Assembly: GCF_009928425.1 (NCBI RefSeq)
Contig: NZ_JAABNS010000001.1
Location: 3,596,001-3,660,000 of the forward strand
Direction: 5' to 3'
Length of the DNA stretch: 64,000 bases
Source of the DNA: Pseudarthrobacter sp. ATCC 49987
Lineage (GTDB): Bacteria; Actinomycetota; Actinomycetes; Actinomycetales; Micrococcaceae
Shown: positions 1-9,187 of the stretch, in pieces
How positions within the stretch are numbered: the first letter of the stretch is position 1
Layout: each line of letters begins with the position of its first letter
Program-made: the position numbers and the translations under genes
Notes under the pieces: model-generated
The model's input: the letters and a program-made list of their open reading frames with translations, nothing else
The model's database searches: none
Told to the model about the DNA's origin: nothing

Positions 1-16
1 ATGGTGCCCCGCCGGT

Positions 17-958
17 TCAGTTGTCGCCGGCGGCGGGTACAGCTGGTGCCTGGGCCGCAGTCATGCGGGCGGCGACCTTGACGGCGTCGAGGCTGGGCCC
101 GACGTCGTGCACCCGGACGGCCCAGGCGCCACGGTGGGCACTGATGGCGGTCACAGCGGCGGTGGCGGCGTCGCGCTCGGCCGGCGGGGCGGCCTTGCCG
201 GCGACCGTCAGGAGGCTGCCGAGGAAACGTTTGCGGGACGCGGCGACGAGGACCTTGTGCCCCATTGCCTGCAGCACGTCCAGGTGCTTCAGCAGCTCCC
301 AGTTCTGCACGTCGGTCTTGGAAAAGCCCAGGCCCGGGTCCACGATGATCTGCTCCGGGGTGACACCGGCGGCGTAGAGCTTGTCGCGGACGCCTGCGAG
401 TTCAGCGGCGACGTCCGCGGCCACGTTCCCGTAGTCGGTCAGCGTGTCCATGGTGCTGGCGTTGCCGCGGCGGTGGGTGAGGACGTAGGGGGCCTTGCTG
501 CGGGCCACGAGCTCGGCCATCTCCGGCTCCATGCTGAGGCCGGAGACGTCGTTGATGATCACGGCACCGGCGTCCAGCGCTGCCGCTGCGGTGGCGGCGT
601 GGGTGGTGTCGATGCTGACCAGGGCGCCGGCCTTGACCAGGGCAGCGATCACGGGCAGCACCCGCCGCTGTTCCTCGTCAGGCTCCACTTCGGTCGCTCC
701 CGGGCGGGTGGATTCGCCGCCGACGTCGATGATGTCGGCGCCGCCGTAGAACATCCGCAGGCCGGCGGCGATGGCGGTGTCCGCGGTGGCGTGCTGGCCG
801 CCGTCGCTGAAGGAGTCCGGGGTGACGTTCAGGATCCCCATCACAAGCGTCCGGTCCGTGGGGAGATCCTCGAATTTCGCTGCCGGGCGGGCCTTGCGGA
901 GCACGGGCAGGGGCGAAGTCGCGGGTCCGGTTCCGGGGGCTGCGGCTAGGGAGTCCAT
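17..958 (-). CDS. folP: Dihydropteroate synthase
   Basis: Condenses 6-hydroxymethyl-7,8-dihydropterin diphosphate with p-aminobenzoate in cytosolic folate synthesis; it is the family targeted by sulfonamides. The 313-residue protein has both pterin-binding signatures: ILNVTPDSFSDGG near residues 42-54 and DVGGESTRPGA near 78-88. It also has VSIDTT near 114, the SRKRF loop near 244 and RVHDV near the C-terminus. A roughly 30-residue Ala/Pro-rich N-terminal extension precedes the barrel. It lies 11 bp downstream of folE on the same strand, so the two are probably co-transcribed. The 16 bases left of its stop carry GGCGGGG on the coding strand, which could be the ribosome binding site of a following folB gene beyond the window edge; that is inference. 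Family assignment is very secure. Confidence 0.97.
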   Translation of the reverse strand: MDSLAAAPGTGPATSPLPVLRKARPAAKFEDLPTDRTLVMGILNVTPDSFSDGGQHATADTAIAAGLRMFYGGADIIDVGGESTRPGATEVEPDEEQRRVLPVIAALVKAGALVSIDTTHAATAAAALDAGAVIINDVSGLSMEPEMAELVARSKAPYVLTHRRGNASTMDTLTDYGNVAADVAAELAGVRDKLYAAGVTPEQIIVDPGLGFSKTDVQNWELLKHLDVLQAMGHKVLVAASRKRFLGSLLTVAGKAAPPAERDAATAAVTAISAHRGAWAVRVHDVGPSLDAVKVAARMTAAQAPAVPAAGDN

Positions 959-969
959 AGTCTGTGTTC

Positions 970-1614
970 TTACCTTCCGATGATGAGGCTCATGGCTTCG
1001 GCGCGGGTGGCCGGGTCATGGAGTTGCCCGCGTACCGCGCTGGTGACGGTCCTGGCGCCGGGCTTGCGGATGCCGCGCATGGACATGCAGAGGTGTTCGC
1101 ATTCGACGACGACGATTGCGCCGCGCGGCTTGAGGTGGGTGACGAGGGCTTCGACGATCTGGGTGGTCAGGCGTTCCTGGACCTGGGGGCGGCGGGCAAA
1201 CATGTCCACCAGCCGGGCCAGTTTGCTCAGCCCTGTGACTTTTCCGTCGTGGGAGGGAATGTAGCCCACGTGGGCGACGCCGTGGAACGGAACGAGGTGG
1301 TGCTCGCAGGTGGAGTAGAACGGGATGTCCTTGACCAGGACGAGTTCCTCGTGGTCCAGGTCGAAGGTGGTGGCCAGGATTTCCGCCGGGTCGTGGTGGA
1401 GTCCGGCGAACATCTCGGTGTAGGCCCTGGCGACCCGTTTCGGGGTGTCCAGGAGGCCGCTGCGGTCCGGGTCCTCGCCGATGGCGATCAGGATCTCCCG
1501 GACCGCCGCCCGGATCCGGGCCTGGTCCACGGGAGCGGGGCCGGGGACGGGCCCTCCCGCCGCCGAAGCATCGGTGGCGGGAGCGTCGTCGTCGTCGTTG
1601 AAGAAAGAAGTCAC
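970..1614 (-). CDS. folE: GTP cyclohydrolase I
   Basis: Converts GTP to 7,8-dihydroneopterin triphosphate, the first step of the folate pathway continued by the neighbouring folP. The protein has 214 residues. Zinc ligands are visible as C103 and H106 in [10 protein letters not shown] and C176 in HLCMSMRG, and the conserved [18 protein letters not shown] helix follows near 130-147. The first 30 residues are an Asp/Ala/Pro-rich tail that varies between relatives. The start codon is GTG. It sits 9 bp after the ftsH stop, so ftsH-folE-folP look like one transcription unit. Confidence 0.97.
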   Translation of the reverse strand: MTSFFNDDDDAPATDASAAGGPVPGPAPVDQARIRAAVREILIAIGEDPDRSGLLDTPKRVARAYTEMFAGLHHDPAEILATTFDLDHEELVLVKDIPFYSTCEHHLVPFHGVAHVGYIPSHDGKVTGLSKLARLVDMFARRPQVQERLTTQIVEALVTHLKPRGAIVVVECEHLCMSMRGIRKPGARTVTSAVRGQLHDPATRAEAMSLIIGR

Positions 1615-1623
1615 GGAAGAAGC

Positions 1624-3690
1624 CTAGCCGGGATGGCCGTCAGGCCCGAGATCCGTTACACCGCCTTGGAACGGCTCCTGTCCGGAGACACCCTGGGCGT
1701 GCGGCGGGAAGGTGTCCAGCGGTTCCTCGAGGCGGGCTTCCTTGGCCTCTTCCTGCGCTTCGCGTTCGGCCTTTTCGCGGCGGGACTCGACGGGGCCGAC
1801 GTCCTGGATCGGGCGGGTCTCCTTGGACAGCCAGATCTCGCGGAAATCGCGTTTCCGGATGTTGGTGAAGACCTGGGCGATTTCGGCCTGGTTCAACGTT
1901 TCGCGTTCCAGCAGTTCGAGGGCAAGCTCATCCAGGACGTCGCGGTTCTCGGTCAGGATGGCGTAAGCCTCGTCGTGGGCGCCCTCGATGAGGCGGCGTA
2001 CTTCCTCGTCGACGATGTAGGCGATCTGGTCGGAGTAGTTGCGTTCGTGGCCGGCGTCGCGGCCCAGGAAGGGCTCGCCGCCGCCCTGGCCGAGCCGCAC
2101 GGCGCCAACCCGTTCGCTCATGCCGAACTCGGTGACCATCTTGCGGGCGATCCCGGTGGCTTTTTCAATGTCGTTGGACGCGCCGGTGGACGGGTCGTGG
2201 AACACGAGTTCTTCCGCGACGCGGCCGCCCATGGCGTAGGCCATCTGGTCGAGCAGTTCGTTGCGGGTGACGGAGTACTTGTCGTTCTCCGGAACCACCA
2301 TGGTGTAGCCCAGGGCGCGGCCGCGGGGCAGGATGGTGATCTTGGTGACCGGAGCCGAATTCCGCAGCGCCGCCGCAACCAAGGCGTGTCCGCCTTCGTG
2401 GTAGGCGGTGACTTTGCGCTCGTGCTCCTTCATGACGCGGCTGCGCTTCTGCGGGCCGGCCATCACCCGGTCAATGGCCTCGTCGAGGGCGCGGTCATCG
2501 ATCAGGTTGGCGTTCGACCGGGCTGTCAGCAGGGCGGCCTCGTTGAGGACGTTGGCCAGGTCCGCACCGGTGTAGCCGGGGGTCTTCTTGGCCACGGCCC
2601 GCAGGTCGACGCCGGGAGCCATCGGCTTGCCCTTGGCATGGACCTTCAGGATCTGGTCCCGGCCGATCAAGTCGGGCGCCTCGACGGAGATCTGGCGGTC
2701 GAAGCGGCCCGGCCGCAACAGGGCGGGGTCGAGGACGTCGGGCCGGTTCGTGGCGGCGATCAGGATGACGTTGGTCTTGACGTCGAAGCCGTCCATTTCG
2801 ACCAGCAGCTGGTTGAGGGTCTGCTCGCGTTCGTCATTGCCGCCGCCGATGCCGGCACCGCGGTGTCGTCCGACGGCGTCGATCTCGTCCACGAAGATGA
2901 TGGCCGGCGCGTTGGCCTTGGCCTGCTCGAACAGGTCGCGGACGCGGGATGCGCCGACGCCGACGAACATTTCAACGAAGTCGGAACCGGAGATCGAGAA
3001 GAACGGAACACCTGCCTCGCCGGCGACGGCGCGGGCCAGCAGGGTCTTACCGGTACCGGGAGGGCCGTAGAGCAGCACACCTTTGGGGATTTTGGCGCCC
3101 ACGGCCTGGAACTTCGCCGGTTCCTGGAGGAATTCCTTGATTTCTTCGAGTTCCTCGACGGCCTCGTCGGCGCCGGCGACGTCGCCGAAGGTGACCTGGG
3201 GCATGTCCTTATTGACCAGTTTGGCCTTGGACTTGCCGAACTGCATGACCTTGGAGCCGCCGCCCTGCATGCGGGAGAGCAGGAACCAGAAGAGGACCCC
3301 GAGAAGGATGACCGGGATCAGGAGGGAGAACAGGCCGGCGAACCAGTTGTTCTCGACCGGCTGGTCGGTGTAGCCGCTCGGCGGGCGGGAGTCCGTGACG
3401 GCTTTGACCACGTCAGCGGCGCGGGCATTGACGTAGTAGAACTGGATGTTCTTGCCCTTGTCCTGGCCGTCCACCTGCAGGTTATCCTTAAGGACCAGGT
3501 CCACGCGGTTTTCCGCGTCGAAGATCTTGGCCTGTTCAACTTTGCCGCCGTCGGTCAGCAGCGCGAGACCCTTGTCAGTGTCGATCCGGGACGAACCGCC
3601 CGGAGACAGGGTCGCAAAGGCCAGCAGGAGCATGCCAATAACAACGACAATCCAGATGCCCGGGCCCTTGAAGAAACTCTTAGCTTTCAT
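1624..3690 (-). CDS. ftsH: ATP-dependent zinc metalloprotease FtsH
   Basis: Membrane-anchored AAA+ protease that extracts and degrades misfolded membrane proteins and some short-lived regulators. The 688-residue protein has a transmembrane segment at about 13-30, an extracytoplasmic domain, and a second transmembrane segment at about 116-139. The AAA module follows, with Walker A GPPGTGKT at 209-216, Walker B IIFVDEID ending at 271, and the arginine-finger segment LLRPGRFDR at about 325-332. The zinc-binding catalytic HEGGH is at 431-435. The C-terminal tail after about residue 620 is charged and Glu/Arg-rich, as in other actinobacteria. The downstream genes folE and folP follow closely. A palindromic terminator separates it from hpt, so it probably has its own promoter in 3691-3830. 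Confidence 0.98.
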   Translation of the reverse strand: MKAKSFFKGPGIWIVVVIGMLLLAFATLSPGGSSRIDTDKGLALLTDGGKVEQAKIFDAENRVDLVLKDNLQVDGQDKGKNIQFYYVNARAADVVKAVTDSRPPSGYTDQPVENNWFAGLFSLLIPVILLGVLFWFLLSRMQGGGSKVMQFGKSKAKLVNKDMPQVTFGDVAGADEAVEELEEIKEFLQEPAKFQAVGAKIPKGVLLYGPPGTGKTLLARAVAGEAGVPFFSISGSDFVEMFVGVGASRVRDLFEQAKANAPAIIFVDEIDAVGRHRGAGIGGGNDEREQTLNQLLVEMDGFDVKTNVILIAATNRPDVLDPALLRPGRFDRQISVEAPDLIGRDQILKVHAKGKPMAPGVDLRAVAKKTPGYTGADLANVLNEAALLTARSNANLIDDRALDEAIDRVMAGPQKRSRVMKEHERKVTAYHEGGHALVAAALRNSAPVTKITILPRGRALGYTMVVPENDKYSVTRNELLDQMAYAMGGRVAEELVFHDPSTGASNDIEKATGIARKMVTEFGMSERVGAVRLGQGGGEPFLGRDAGHERNYSDQIAYIVDEEVRRLIEGAHDEAYAILTENRDVLDELALELLERETLNQAEIAQVFTNIRKRDFREIWLSKETRPIQDVGPVESRREKAEREAQEEAKEARLEEPLDTFPPHAQGVSGQEPFQGGVTDLGPDGHPG

Positions 3691-3830
3691 CTGTTCGGGG
3701 CAGGCCCCGTCCCTCCTGGTAGTGCTGCACGGCGACCGATCTGCGCGCGTGTTGTGCTGCTCAGTGTCTAGCTATACACCGTCGCAGTAGCTCACGCACG
3801 GTGAAGTCCAAAAGTTCCCTGAGGGCGTAG

Positions 3831-3854
3831 CGGGGCCGGGAAGGACCGGCCCCG
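3831..3854 (-). terminator. Stem-loop downstream of hpt
   Basis: Perfect 9-bp inverted repeat: CGGGGCCGG, a 6-base loop, then CCGGCCCCG. It lies 62 bp beyond the hpt stop and upstream of ftsH. There is no clear U tract, which is common in high-GC actinobacteria. It is likely to end hpt/tilS transcription. Confidence 0.6.
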
Positions 3855-3916
3855 TGCATGCCTGTGCCGTGCCGTGCCTGTGCCGGGTTTGTCCTGCCGG
3901 ACGCGGCGGCCGTCTG

Positions 3917-4468
3917 CTACTCGTAGACGTGCGGTGCCAGGGTGCCGACGAAGTCCAGGTTGCGGTACTTCTCTGCGTAGTCCAGGCCATAGCCCACGAC
4001 AAACTCGTTGGGGATGTCATAGCCGACGTACTTGACGTCGATCTGGACCTTCGCGGCGGTGGGCTTGCGGAATGCGGTGCAGATTTCCACCGAAGCCGTG
4101 CCGCGGGATTCCAGGTTGGTCTTGAGCCAGGACAGGGTCAGGCCGGAATCAATGATGTCCTCGACGATCAGGACGTCCCTGCCCATGAGGTCCGTGTCCA
4201 GGTCCTTGAGGATACGGACCACGCCGGAGGACTGCGTGCCGGAACCGTAGGACGAGACAGCCATCCAGTCCATTGAAACGTGGCTGTGAAGGGCGCGGGC
4301 GAGGTCGGCCATGACCATCACAGCGCCCTTGAGCACGCCGACGATCAGCAGATCGCGGCCTTCGTAGTCCTTGTCGATCTGGGCAGCGAGTTCGGTGATC
4401 CGTGACTGGATCTGCTCCTTGGAGTACAGAACGTGCTTGAGATCTGACTGGACGTCGTTTGAATCCAC
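3917..4468 (-). CDS. hpt: Hypoxanthine phosphoribosyltransferase
   Basis: Salvages hypoxanthine and guanine to IMP and GMP using PRPP in the cytosol. The 183-residue protein has the PRPP-binding signature VLIVEDIIDSGLT in mid-protein, the early LLIVGVLKGA loop, and the typical FVVGYGLDYAEKYRNL C-terminal region. A GTG at 4468 is preferred as start because AGGAG lies 6 bases upstream of it; the adjacent TTG at 4471 would leave only 3 bases. It follows tilS on the same strand, the usual actinobacterial tilS-hpt-ftsH order. Confidence 0.96.
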   Translation of the reverse strand: MDSNDVQSDLKHVLYSKEQIQSRITELAAQIDKDYEGRDLLIVGVLKGAVMVMADLARALHSHVSMDWMAVSSYGSGTQSSGVVRILKDLDTDLMGRDVLIVEDIIDSGLTLSWLKTNLESRGTASVEICTAFRKPTAAKVQIDVKYVGYDIPNEFVVGYGLDYAEKYRNLDFVGTLAPHVYE

Positions 4469-4497
4469 CAATAACTCCTGTGTAGATGCGGGGTCGA

Positions 4498-5640
4498 CTA
4501 TATCTTGGGCGGTTTTTGAGGCCGGAATACAAGCTTCCCACAGCGGGCCGCCTCGCGGGGAACACCGCCGGGGCCGGACTGCCCCTCGGCGAGGAGCTGC
4601 GCGAGTGAGAGCCGGTAGACACTGACCCCGCCGGGAAGCTCCACGGGACCCGCTGATCCCTGCCGGCGGAGCAGTGCCTCCGCGGCGAGCAGTCGCTGGT
4701 AACTGGGCTGCTGGCCTCCGACGGCGGCCGCGGCCTTTGCGATGACCCGGAACCTGACAGCCGGCGCGAGCCCGCGCAGGGCCGCCTCCGGGAGGCTGAT
4801 CGTGGCACCGGATTGTTCCCGCAGTTCAAGGAAGGTGTCATTCGCCACGTCCTCGAGGTAGTCGGCGTCCAGCTGCAGGATCGCGGCAGTCCGGGCGAGC
4901 GATTCCGCCACCCCCGGACCAAGCTTCTCCTCAAGCAGCGGCAGCACCTCGACGCGGGTCCGGGACCTTGCAAACGCCGGATCCGCGTTGCTCGGATCGT
5001 GCCACGGGTCCAGGCCCTCGGCCTCGCAGATCGCGAGGGTGTCGGCGCGGCGCAGCCCCAGGAACGGCCGCAGCAGGCGGCCGCGGGCGGGCCGCATCCC
5101 CGCCAGGGACCGCGTTCCCGAGCCGCGGGCAAGCCCCAGCAGCACCTGTTCGGCCTGGTCATCAAGGGTGTGGCCCAGCAGGATGGCCGTGGCACCGGCG
5201 TCGTCGGCGGCGGCTTCCAGGGCGGTATGCCGGGCGTCCCGGGCAGCCGCCTCCGGACCCATCCCGGTGGAGGCGACCTCGACAGTCCTGACCTGCACGG
5301 GCGACAGGCCCAGTTCCCGCAAGGTCACCGCAGCAGCGCCGGCGACGTCGGCGGAACCCGGCTGCAACTGGTGGTCGACCACAACGGCGCCCACGGAGAC
5401 GGAGTGGCCGTCCACGTGCCCGCGGCGGGCGAAGTAGGCGGCGACGGCGGCGAGGGCCAGCGAGTCGGGGCCGCCGCTGCAGGCGACCAGGATACGTTCC
5501 GGGTAGCCCGCTGCGGCGAGCGCGTCCTGCAGCATTTTCCGTGCCGTGCCGACGACGGGCGCCAGCCGGCCGGGCTGGCGCCGGCCACTGGAAACCCGGC
5601 CACTGGAAACCTGGCCGCTGGAAGCGGGACTGGATGTCAC
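4498..5640 (-). CDS. tilS: tRNA(Ile)-lysidine synthetase
   Basis: Ligates lysine to C34 of tRNA-Ile(CAU) so that it reads AUA codons. The 380-residue protein carries the N-type ATP-pyrophosphatase P-loop SGGPDS at about 55-60 and the second motif HTLDDQAEQVLLGL near 155-170. A variable C-terminal half follows, without an obvious full-length E. coli-type extra domain, as is common in actinobacteria. The called start is GTG. The first ~25 residues are low-complexity (GQVSSGRVSSGR) and arise from a 15-bp tandem repeat, so translation may begin later, for example at ATG residue 36. Five bases separate it from the upstream metalloprotease gene, with which it is probably co-transcribed. Confidence 0.93.
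   Translation of the reverse strand: MTSSPASSGQVSSGRVSSGRRQPGRLAPVVGTARKMLQDALAAAGYPERILVACSGGPDSLALAAVAAYFARRGHVDGHSVSVGAVVVDHQLQPGSADVAGAAAVTLRELGLSPVQVRTVEVASTGMGPEAAARDARHTALEAAADDAGATAILLGHTLDDQAEQVLLGLARGSGTRSLAGMRPARGRLLRPFLGLRRADTLAICEAEGLDPWHDPSNADPAFARSRTRVEVLPLLEEKLGPGVAESLARTAAILQLDADYLEDVANDTFLELREQSGATISLPEAALRGLAPAVRFRVIAKAAAAVGGQQPSYQRLLAAEALLRRQGSAGPVELPGGVSVYRLSLAQLLAEGQSGPGGVPREAARCGKLVFRPQKPPKI
5583..5627 (-). repeat. Three 15-bp tandem repeats in the tilS 5' end
   Basis: Three in-frame copies of a 15-bp unit (5583-5597, 5598-5612, 5613-5627). Copies one and two are GGCCACTGGAAACCC and GGCCACTGGAAACCT; the third is diverged. They encode the repetitive Ser/Gly-rich N-terminus of TilS. 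Confidence 0.85.
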
Positions 5641-5645
5641 GGGAA

Positions 5646-6773
5646 CTAGTGCCCCATCCGTTCGAGCCAGAGCCTGGAGTTGTGGATTTCCGTCTCGCTG
5701 GGCAGGTGGTCGGCGGACTCCCAGACCTTGTTGAAACCCTCCATGCCGGCCACGTCCACCACTTCGCGGACGAACTTTGAGCCGTCGCTGTACTGGCGCA
5801 TCTTGGCGTCCAGCCCGAGCAGGTTCCGGATGAATTTTTCAATCACGCCGCGGTCCGTGGCCCGGGTGTTGAAGCGCTGCCGGATGGTCTTCACGGACGG
5901 CACGATGCTCGCGTCCACCGCGTCCATCACCACGTTGGCGTGCCCTTCAAGCAGGCTCATCAGGGCGGTCAGGCGTGAGATCGCGGCTTTTTCCTCGGGG
6001 TTCTGCAGCAGGTCGAGGATGGCGCCCCGGCTGGGGGCGGCGCCGGCCGCGGTGCGGTCCTTGAGCGATTTCGCTGCGGCGGAGGCCCGTTCCATCAGGG
6101 AGTCGACGTTGCCGAGCAGCTGGCCGCTGAGGCTTTCGATCTCGTCCAGCATGTGGTGCCGGAGCCAGGGCGCGGCAGCGAACTGCACCCGGTGGGTCTG
6201 TTCGTGCAGGCAGACCCAGAGCCGGAAATCCTCGGGCTCGACGTTGATTTCGCGCTCGACGGAGATGATGTTCGGAGCCACGAGGAGCAGGCGCCCGGCT
6301 GCGGGGGCGGTGGAGTTCTCGGCAAGGGCGGAGAAGGGGTCGTACTGGCCCAGGACCTTGCTGGAGAGGAACGCGAGAATGGCGCCGAGCTGGCTGCCCG
6401 TGATGGCGCCGCTGACGCTGGCCGCGCCGGGGTTCAGGGTGCCGCGGCGGCCCTCGAGCATCTTCTCCATCGCCGGTTTGAGCATCACGGCGAAGCTCTG
6501 GGTGTTGGCCTTGGACCAGGAAGCCCGGTCCACCACCAGGACCGAGGAGTCGCGGAGGTCGCGGGCGGCTTCCAGGCCGGTGATGTCATGGACGTGGGGC
6601 ACGGAAATGTCGGCCATCAGCCGCAGGTTGTCCACGGCGGCGCCGATTTCCGCCGATCCCAGGGTGGGCCCGGCCGGTGTCAGCCGGGCGGCGGTGGACG
6701 CGGCAAGCTCCCAGTTGATCAGGGCTTGGGCTTGGGCTGATGTCTCGCTGGCAGAGGACTCCATAGGCTCCAT
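5646..6773 (-). CDS. Zinc-dependent metalloprotease-like protein (DUF2342/zincin family)
   Basis: Actinobacterial zincin-like protein often annotated as a coenzyme F420 biosynthesis-associated uncharacterised protein; its substrate is unknown. The roughly 375-residue sequence contains the metal-binding helix CLHEQTHRVQF (HExxH) in its middle, preceded by LLLVAPNI and followed by a long helical region with FIRNLLGLDAKMRQY near the C-terminus. There is no signal peptide or transmembrane segment, so it is probably cytosolic. The start is uncertain: ATG at 6773, ATG at 6764 or an upstream TTG at 6794; I took 6773. It sits directly upstream of tilS, which is its usual position in this group and suggests co-transcription rather than shared function. 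Confidence 0.85.
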   Translation of the reverse strand: MEPMESSASETSAQAQALINWELAASTAARLTPAGPTLGSAEIGAAVDNLRLMADISVPHVHDITGLEAARDLRDSSVLVVDRASWSKANTQSFAVMLKPAMEKMLEGRRGTLNPGAASVSGAITGSQLGAILAFLSSKVLGQYDPFSALAENSTAPAAGRLLLVAPNIISVEREINVEPEDFRLWVCLHEQTHRVQFAAAPWLRHHMLDEIESLSGQLLGNVDSLMERASAAAKSLKDRTAAGAAPSRGAILDLLQNPEEKAAISRLTALMSLLEGHANVVMDAVDASIVPSVKTIRQRFNTRATDRGVIEKFIRNLLGLDAKMRQYSDGSKFVREVVDVAGMEGFNKVWESADHLPSETEIHNSRLWLERMGH

Positions 6774-6907
6774 CAGATCACAGGGGACTGACAATCCGCC
6801 TTAAATCATCGCCGTCGTCCGGGCCATCCGTTGCTCCGTAACTGCCGTTTTGGGGGTCCAAAAGGGCGTTTACGGAGCAGTCGACGGTTCGACGGCGGCC
6901 GCAGGCG

Positions 6908-8410
6908 TCAGCGGCAGCCGCACCCGGCAAGGGCGGAGGCGGTGCGGTCCAGCGCGGCCTTGTTCGCCGCCCCCGGGGTCAGGCCGTTGCCGATGAAGGA
7001 AAACACCAGGAGCCGGCCGTCCGCGTCGACGACGTACCCGCTCAGGGCGATCACAGTGTTCAGTGTGCCGGTCTTGGCCCGGACCAGCCCTGCACCGCGC
7101 GCCGTCGCCGCGTCCACGTACCGGTCCCCCAGGGTTCCGGTGAGACCGGCGACGGGGAACCCGGCCAGGGCGGCGCGCAGCCGGGTGTCCGTGCCGGAGG
7201 TGATGGCCCGGACCACTCCGGCAAGCTGGCGGGCGGAAACCTGGTTGGCCAGCGCCAGTCCCGAGACGTCCGCGGCGCGCAGGTTGGCGGCGGTGATGTC
7301 CAGGCCTTCCAGCTGCTGCAGCACTGCTGCCACGGCGCCCTCATTGCTGCCGGGCTTTCCGGCCGCGAGCGCCGTCATGCGGCCGATCGTCTCGGCCAGG
7401 TAGTTGTCCGAGGTGCGCAGCAGCAGGTCCACCTGCTGGCCTACCGTGGCGGACTGGACCTCGGCCAGGACCCTGGTTCCGGCGCCGCCGCCGTCCGCCC
7501 CGGCCGGGACCCGGACAACGCCGGGTGCCACCGTCATTCCGGCGGCGGCGGCCGCGGTCGAGAGCTGGGCGGAAAACGCCTCGGCGGCGCTCATCGCGGC
7601 GTCCTGGGGGCGGGGGCCCGTGGTCTTGGCGGGGTCGAAACGGGCCGAGTTCAGTGCCAGCGGGAACAGCGGCGCAACCTCGCCGGCAGCAACATCCTCC
7701 GGGCTCCAGGCCGGGTTCAGCGCGGGCCCGGTGAACAGTGAGTCGTCGAGGAGCACCGTCAAGGGGGCGGAGACGCCGTCGTCCTGCAAGGCCCGGACCG
7801 TTGACTGGGCCAGGGTGGCGAGCCCGGCGTGGCCCAGCACGGCACCGGGGACCGATTCGCCGGACCCCAGGAGCACGTCCCCGCCGCCGGTGAGCACGAC
7901 GGAGCCGGGGGCGGCGCCCGCCACGGCCTTGGTGCTGAAGCGGCGCTCCGGGCCGAGGGTGCGCAGGGCCGCGGCGGCCGTGAACAGCTTCATGTTGGAG
8001 GCAGGCACACGGGCCGTGTCGCCGGACCGGTCGAAGAGCACCGCCCCGGTGAGGGCGTCCTGCACCACCCCGGTGAAGCTCCCGGCGCCGTCGGTCTTCA
8101 GGGTTTCGTTGAGTTGGGCCGAGAGGGTATCCGCCGCCGGGACGGGAGCTGCGTCCGTGAGCGGTTCGATGCCGTCCGGGGTGCCGCCGGCGCCGACGCG
8201 GGGGGCCAGTGCGCCCGGGACCTGGTGCCAGGGCGGGGCGGTCTGGGCGGCCGTTCCGCACGGGGCCGGGCCGAGGAAAGCCGGGGCGATGGCGATGCCG
8301 GCGGGGAGGGCGAGCGCCACGACCAGCAGGGTCTGCAGCAGCAGCGGGAGGCTCCGCCGCAGCGGGCCGGGAGCCGGGTCCGCGCCCGGGCGGCTCGTTC
8401 TGCGTTTCAT
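6908..8410 (-). CDS. dacB: D-alanyl-D-alanine carboxypeptidase/endopeptidase (PBP4 type)
   Basis: Penicillin-binding protein that trims or cleaves D-Ala peptide crosslinks outside the membrane. The 500-residue protein begins with basic residues and a hydrophobic signal or anchor segment at about 20-46. Serine-peptidase S13 motifs are present: SNMK at 138-141 with the nucleophile serine, SDN at 334-336, and KTG at 446-448 in VRAKTGTLN. The large insertion between the first two motifs is typical of the class C PBP4 group. It precedes the metalloprotease/tilS block on the same strand with a 134-bp gap, and is divergent from ppa; the 153 bp between them must hold both promoters. Confidence 0.93.
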   Translation of the reverse strand: MKRRTSRPGADPAPGPLRRSLPLLLQTLLVVALALPAGIAIAPAFLGPAPCGTAAQTAPPWHQVPGALAPRVGAGGTPDGIEPLTDAAPVPAADTLSAQLNETLKTDGAGSFTGVVQDALTGAVLFDRSGDTARVPASNMKLFTAAAALRTLGPERRFSTKAVAGAAPGSVVLTGGGDVLLGSGESVPGAVLGHAGLATLAQSTVRALQDDGVSAPLTVLLDDSLFTGPALNPAWSPEDVAAGEVAPLFPLALNSARFDPAKTTGPRPQDAAMSAAEAFSAQLSTAAAAAGMTVAPGVVRVPAGADGGGAGTRVLAEVQSATVGQQVDLLLRTSDNYLAETIGRMTALAAGKPGSNEGAVAAVLQQLEGLDITAANLRAADVSGLALANQVSARQLAGVVRAITSGTDTRLRAALAGFPVAGLTGTLGDRYVDAATARGAGLVRAKTGTLNTVIALSGYVVDADGRLLVFSFIGNGLTPGAANKAALDRTASALAGCGCR

Positions 8411-8563
8411 GCTGCTACTGGTCCTTTAGTCCTGAAATGTCCCCACTAGTTCCTGAAACCTGGGCCTCTCGCTATATCCTCAATAGTAGTCGGCGGCACC
8501 GGCACTGTTTTTTGTGGTTGTCACGGGTGCCGCGAACCCCCTGAATTCGTCGAGGAGCATTCC

Positions 8564-9052
8564 ATGAAGCATGACGTGACCATCGAGATCCCCAAGGGAT
8601 CACGCGTCAAGTACGAAGTCGACCACGAAACGGGCCGCGTCCGCCTGGACCGCGTCCTGTTCACCTCGATGCAGTACCCCACGCACTACGGCTTCTTCGA
8701 GAACACCCTGGGTGAAGACGGCGATCCGCTGGACGCCCTCGTGCTGCTGCAGGATTTCGACCTGCACCCCGGCGTCATCGTCGAGTCCCGCCCCATCGGC
8801 GTGTTCAACATGACCGACGACGGCGGCGGAGACGCCAAGGTGCTCTGCGTGCCGGCCGACGCCCGCTTCGATCACATCAACGAGATCAGCGACGTCAGCG
8901 AATACCTGATCAAGGAAATCGAGCACTTCTTCACCCGTTACAAGGACCTGGAGCCGGGCAAGTGGGTCAAGGCCGAGGGCTGGGGCGACCGTGCCGCCGC
9001 CGAGGCCGAGCTTGAAGCATCCATCAAGCGTTTCGTCCCGCACACGCACTAA
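8564..9052 (+). CDS. ppa: Inorganic pyrophosphatase
   Basis: Hydrolyses pyrophosphate in the cytosol and so pulls nucleic-acid and other biosynthetic reactions forward. The 162-residue length is that of the bacterial family I enzyme. The metal-binding signature [10 protein letters not shown] lies near residues 52-61, preceded by [19 protein letters not shown]. The conserved active-site ARFDHI-type region follows near 105, and a [11 protein letters not shown] segment near 126. GAGGAGCA upstream of the ATG is a clear ribosome binding site. A large hairpin lies 13 bp after the stop. Confidence 0.98.
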   Translation: MKHDVTIEIPKGSRVKYEVDHETGRVRLDRVLFTSMQYPTHYGFFENTLGEDGDPLDALVLLQDFDLHPGVIVESRPIGVFNMTDDGGGDAKVLCVPADARFDHINEISDVSEYLIKEIEHFFTRYKDLEPGKWVKAEGWGDRAAAEAELEASIKRFVPHTH

Positions 9053-9064
9053 CCTCCCAGTTCC

Positions 9065-9125
9065 AACGCGGGGTCTCTTACCGCCCATCCGGCCTCCGGA
9101 CAGGGGCCGGAAGTGACCCCGCGTT
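9065..9125. repeat. Copy 1 of a dispersed hairpin element, behind ppa
   Basis: Outer arms AACGCGGGGTC (9065-9075) and GACCCCGCGTT (9115-9125) are perfect inverted repeats, with an inner CCGGCCTCCGG / GGGGCCGG stem. The same arms, and a shared GCCCATCC after the left arm, recur at 60485-60542. Its position 13 bp after the ppa stop fits a terminator as well as a dispersed repeat. Confidence 0.85.
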
Positions 9126-9187
9126 GCTGTTTAAAGCGCGACGGCGGTTGTCAGTGCCGGGTCAGGAATGTGTGAAATCGTTGTCTC

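Noticed and set aside
1..16. Start of folB at the left edge
   Set aside because: Only a possible ribosome binding site and two bases of a start codon are inside the window, too little to call.
964..3771. 935-codon open frame on the plus strand across folE and ftsH
   Set aside because: It is antisense to two certain genes, has GC-codon shadow composition and shows no family motif.
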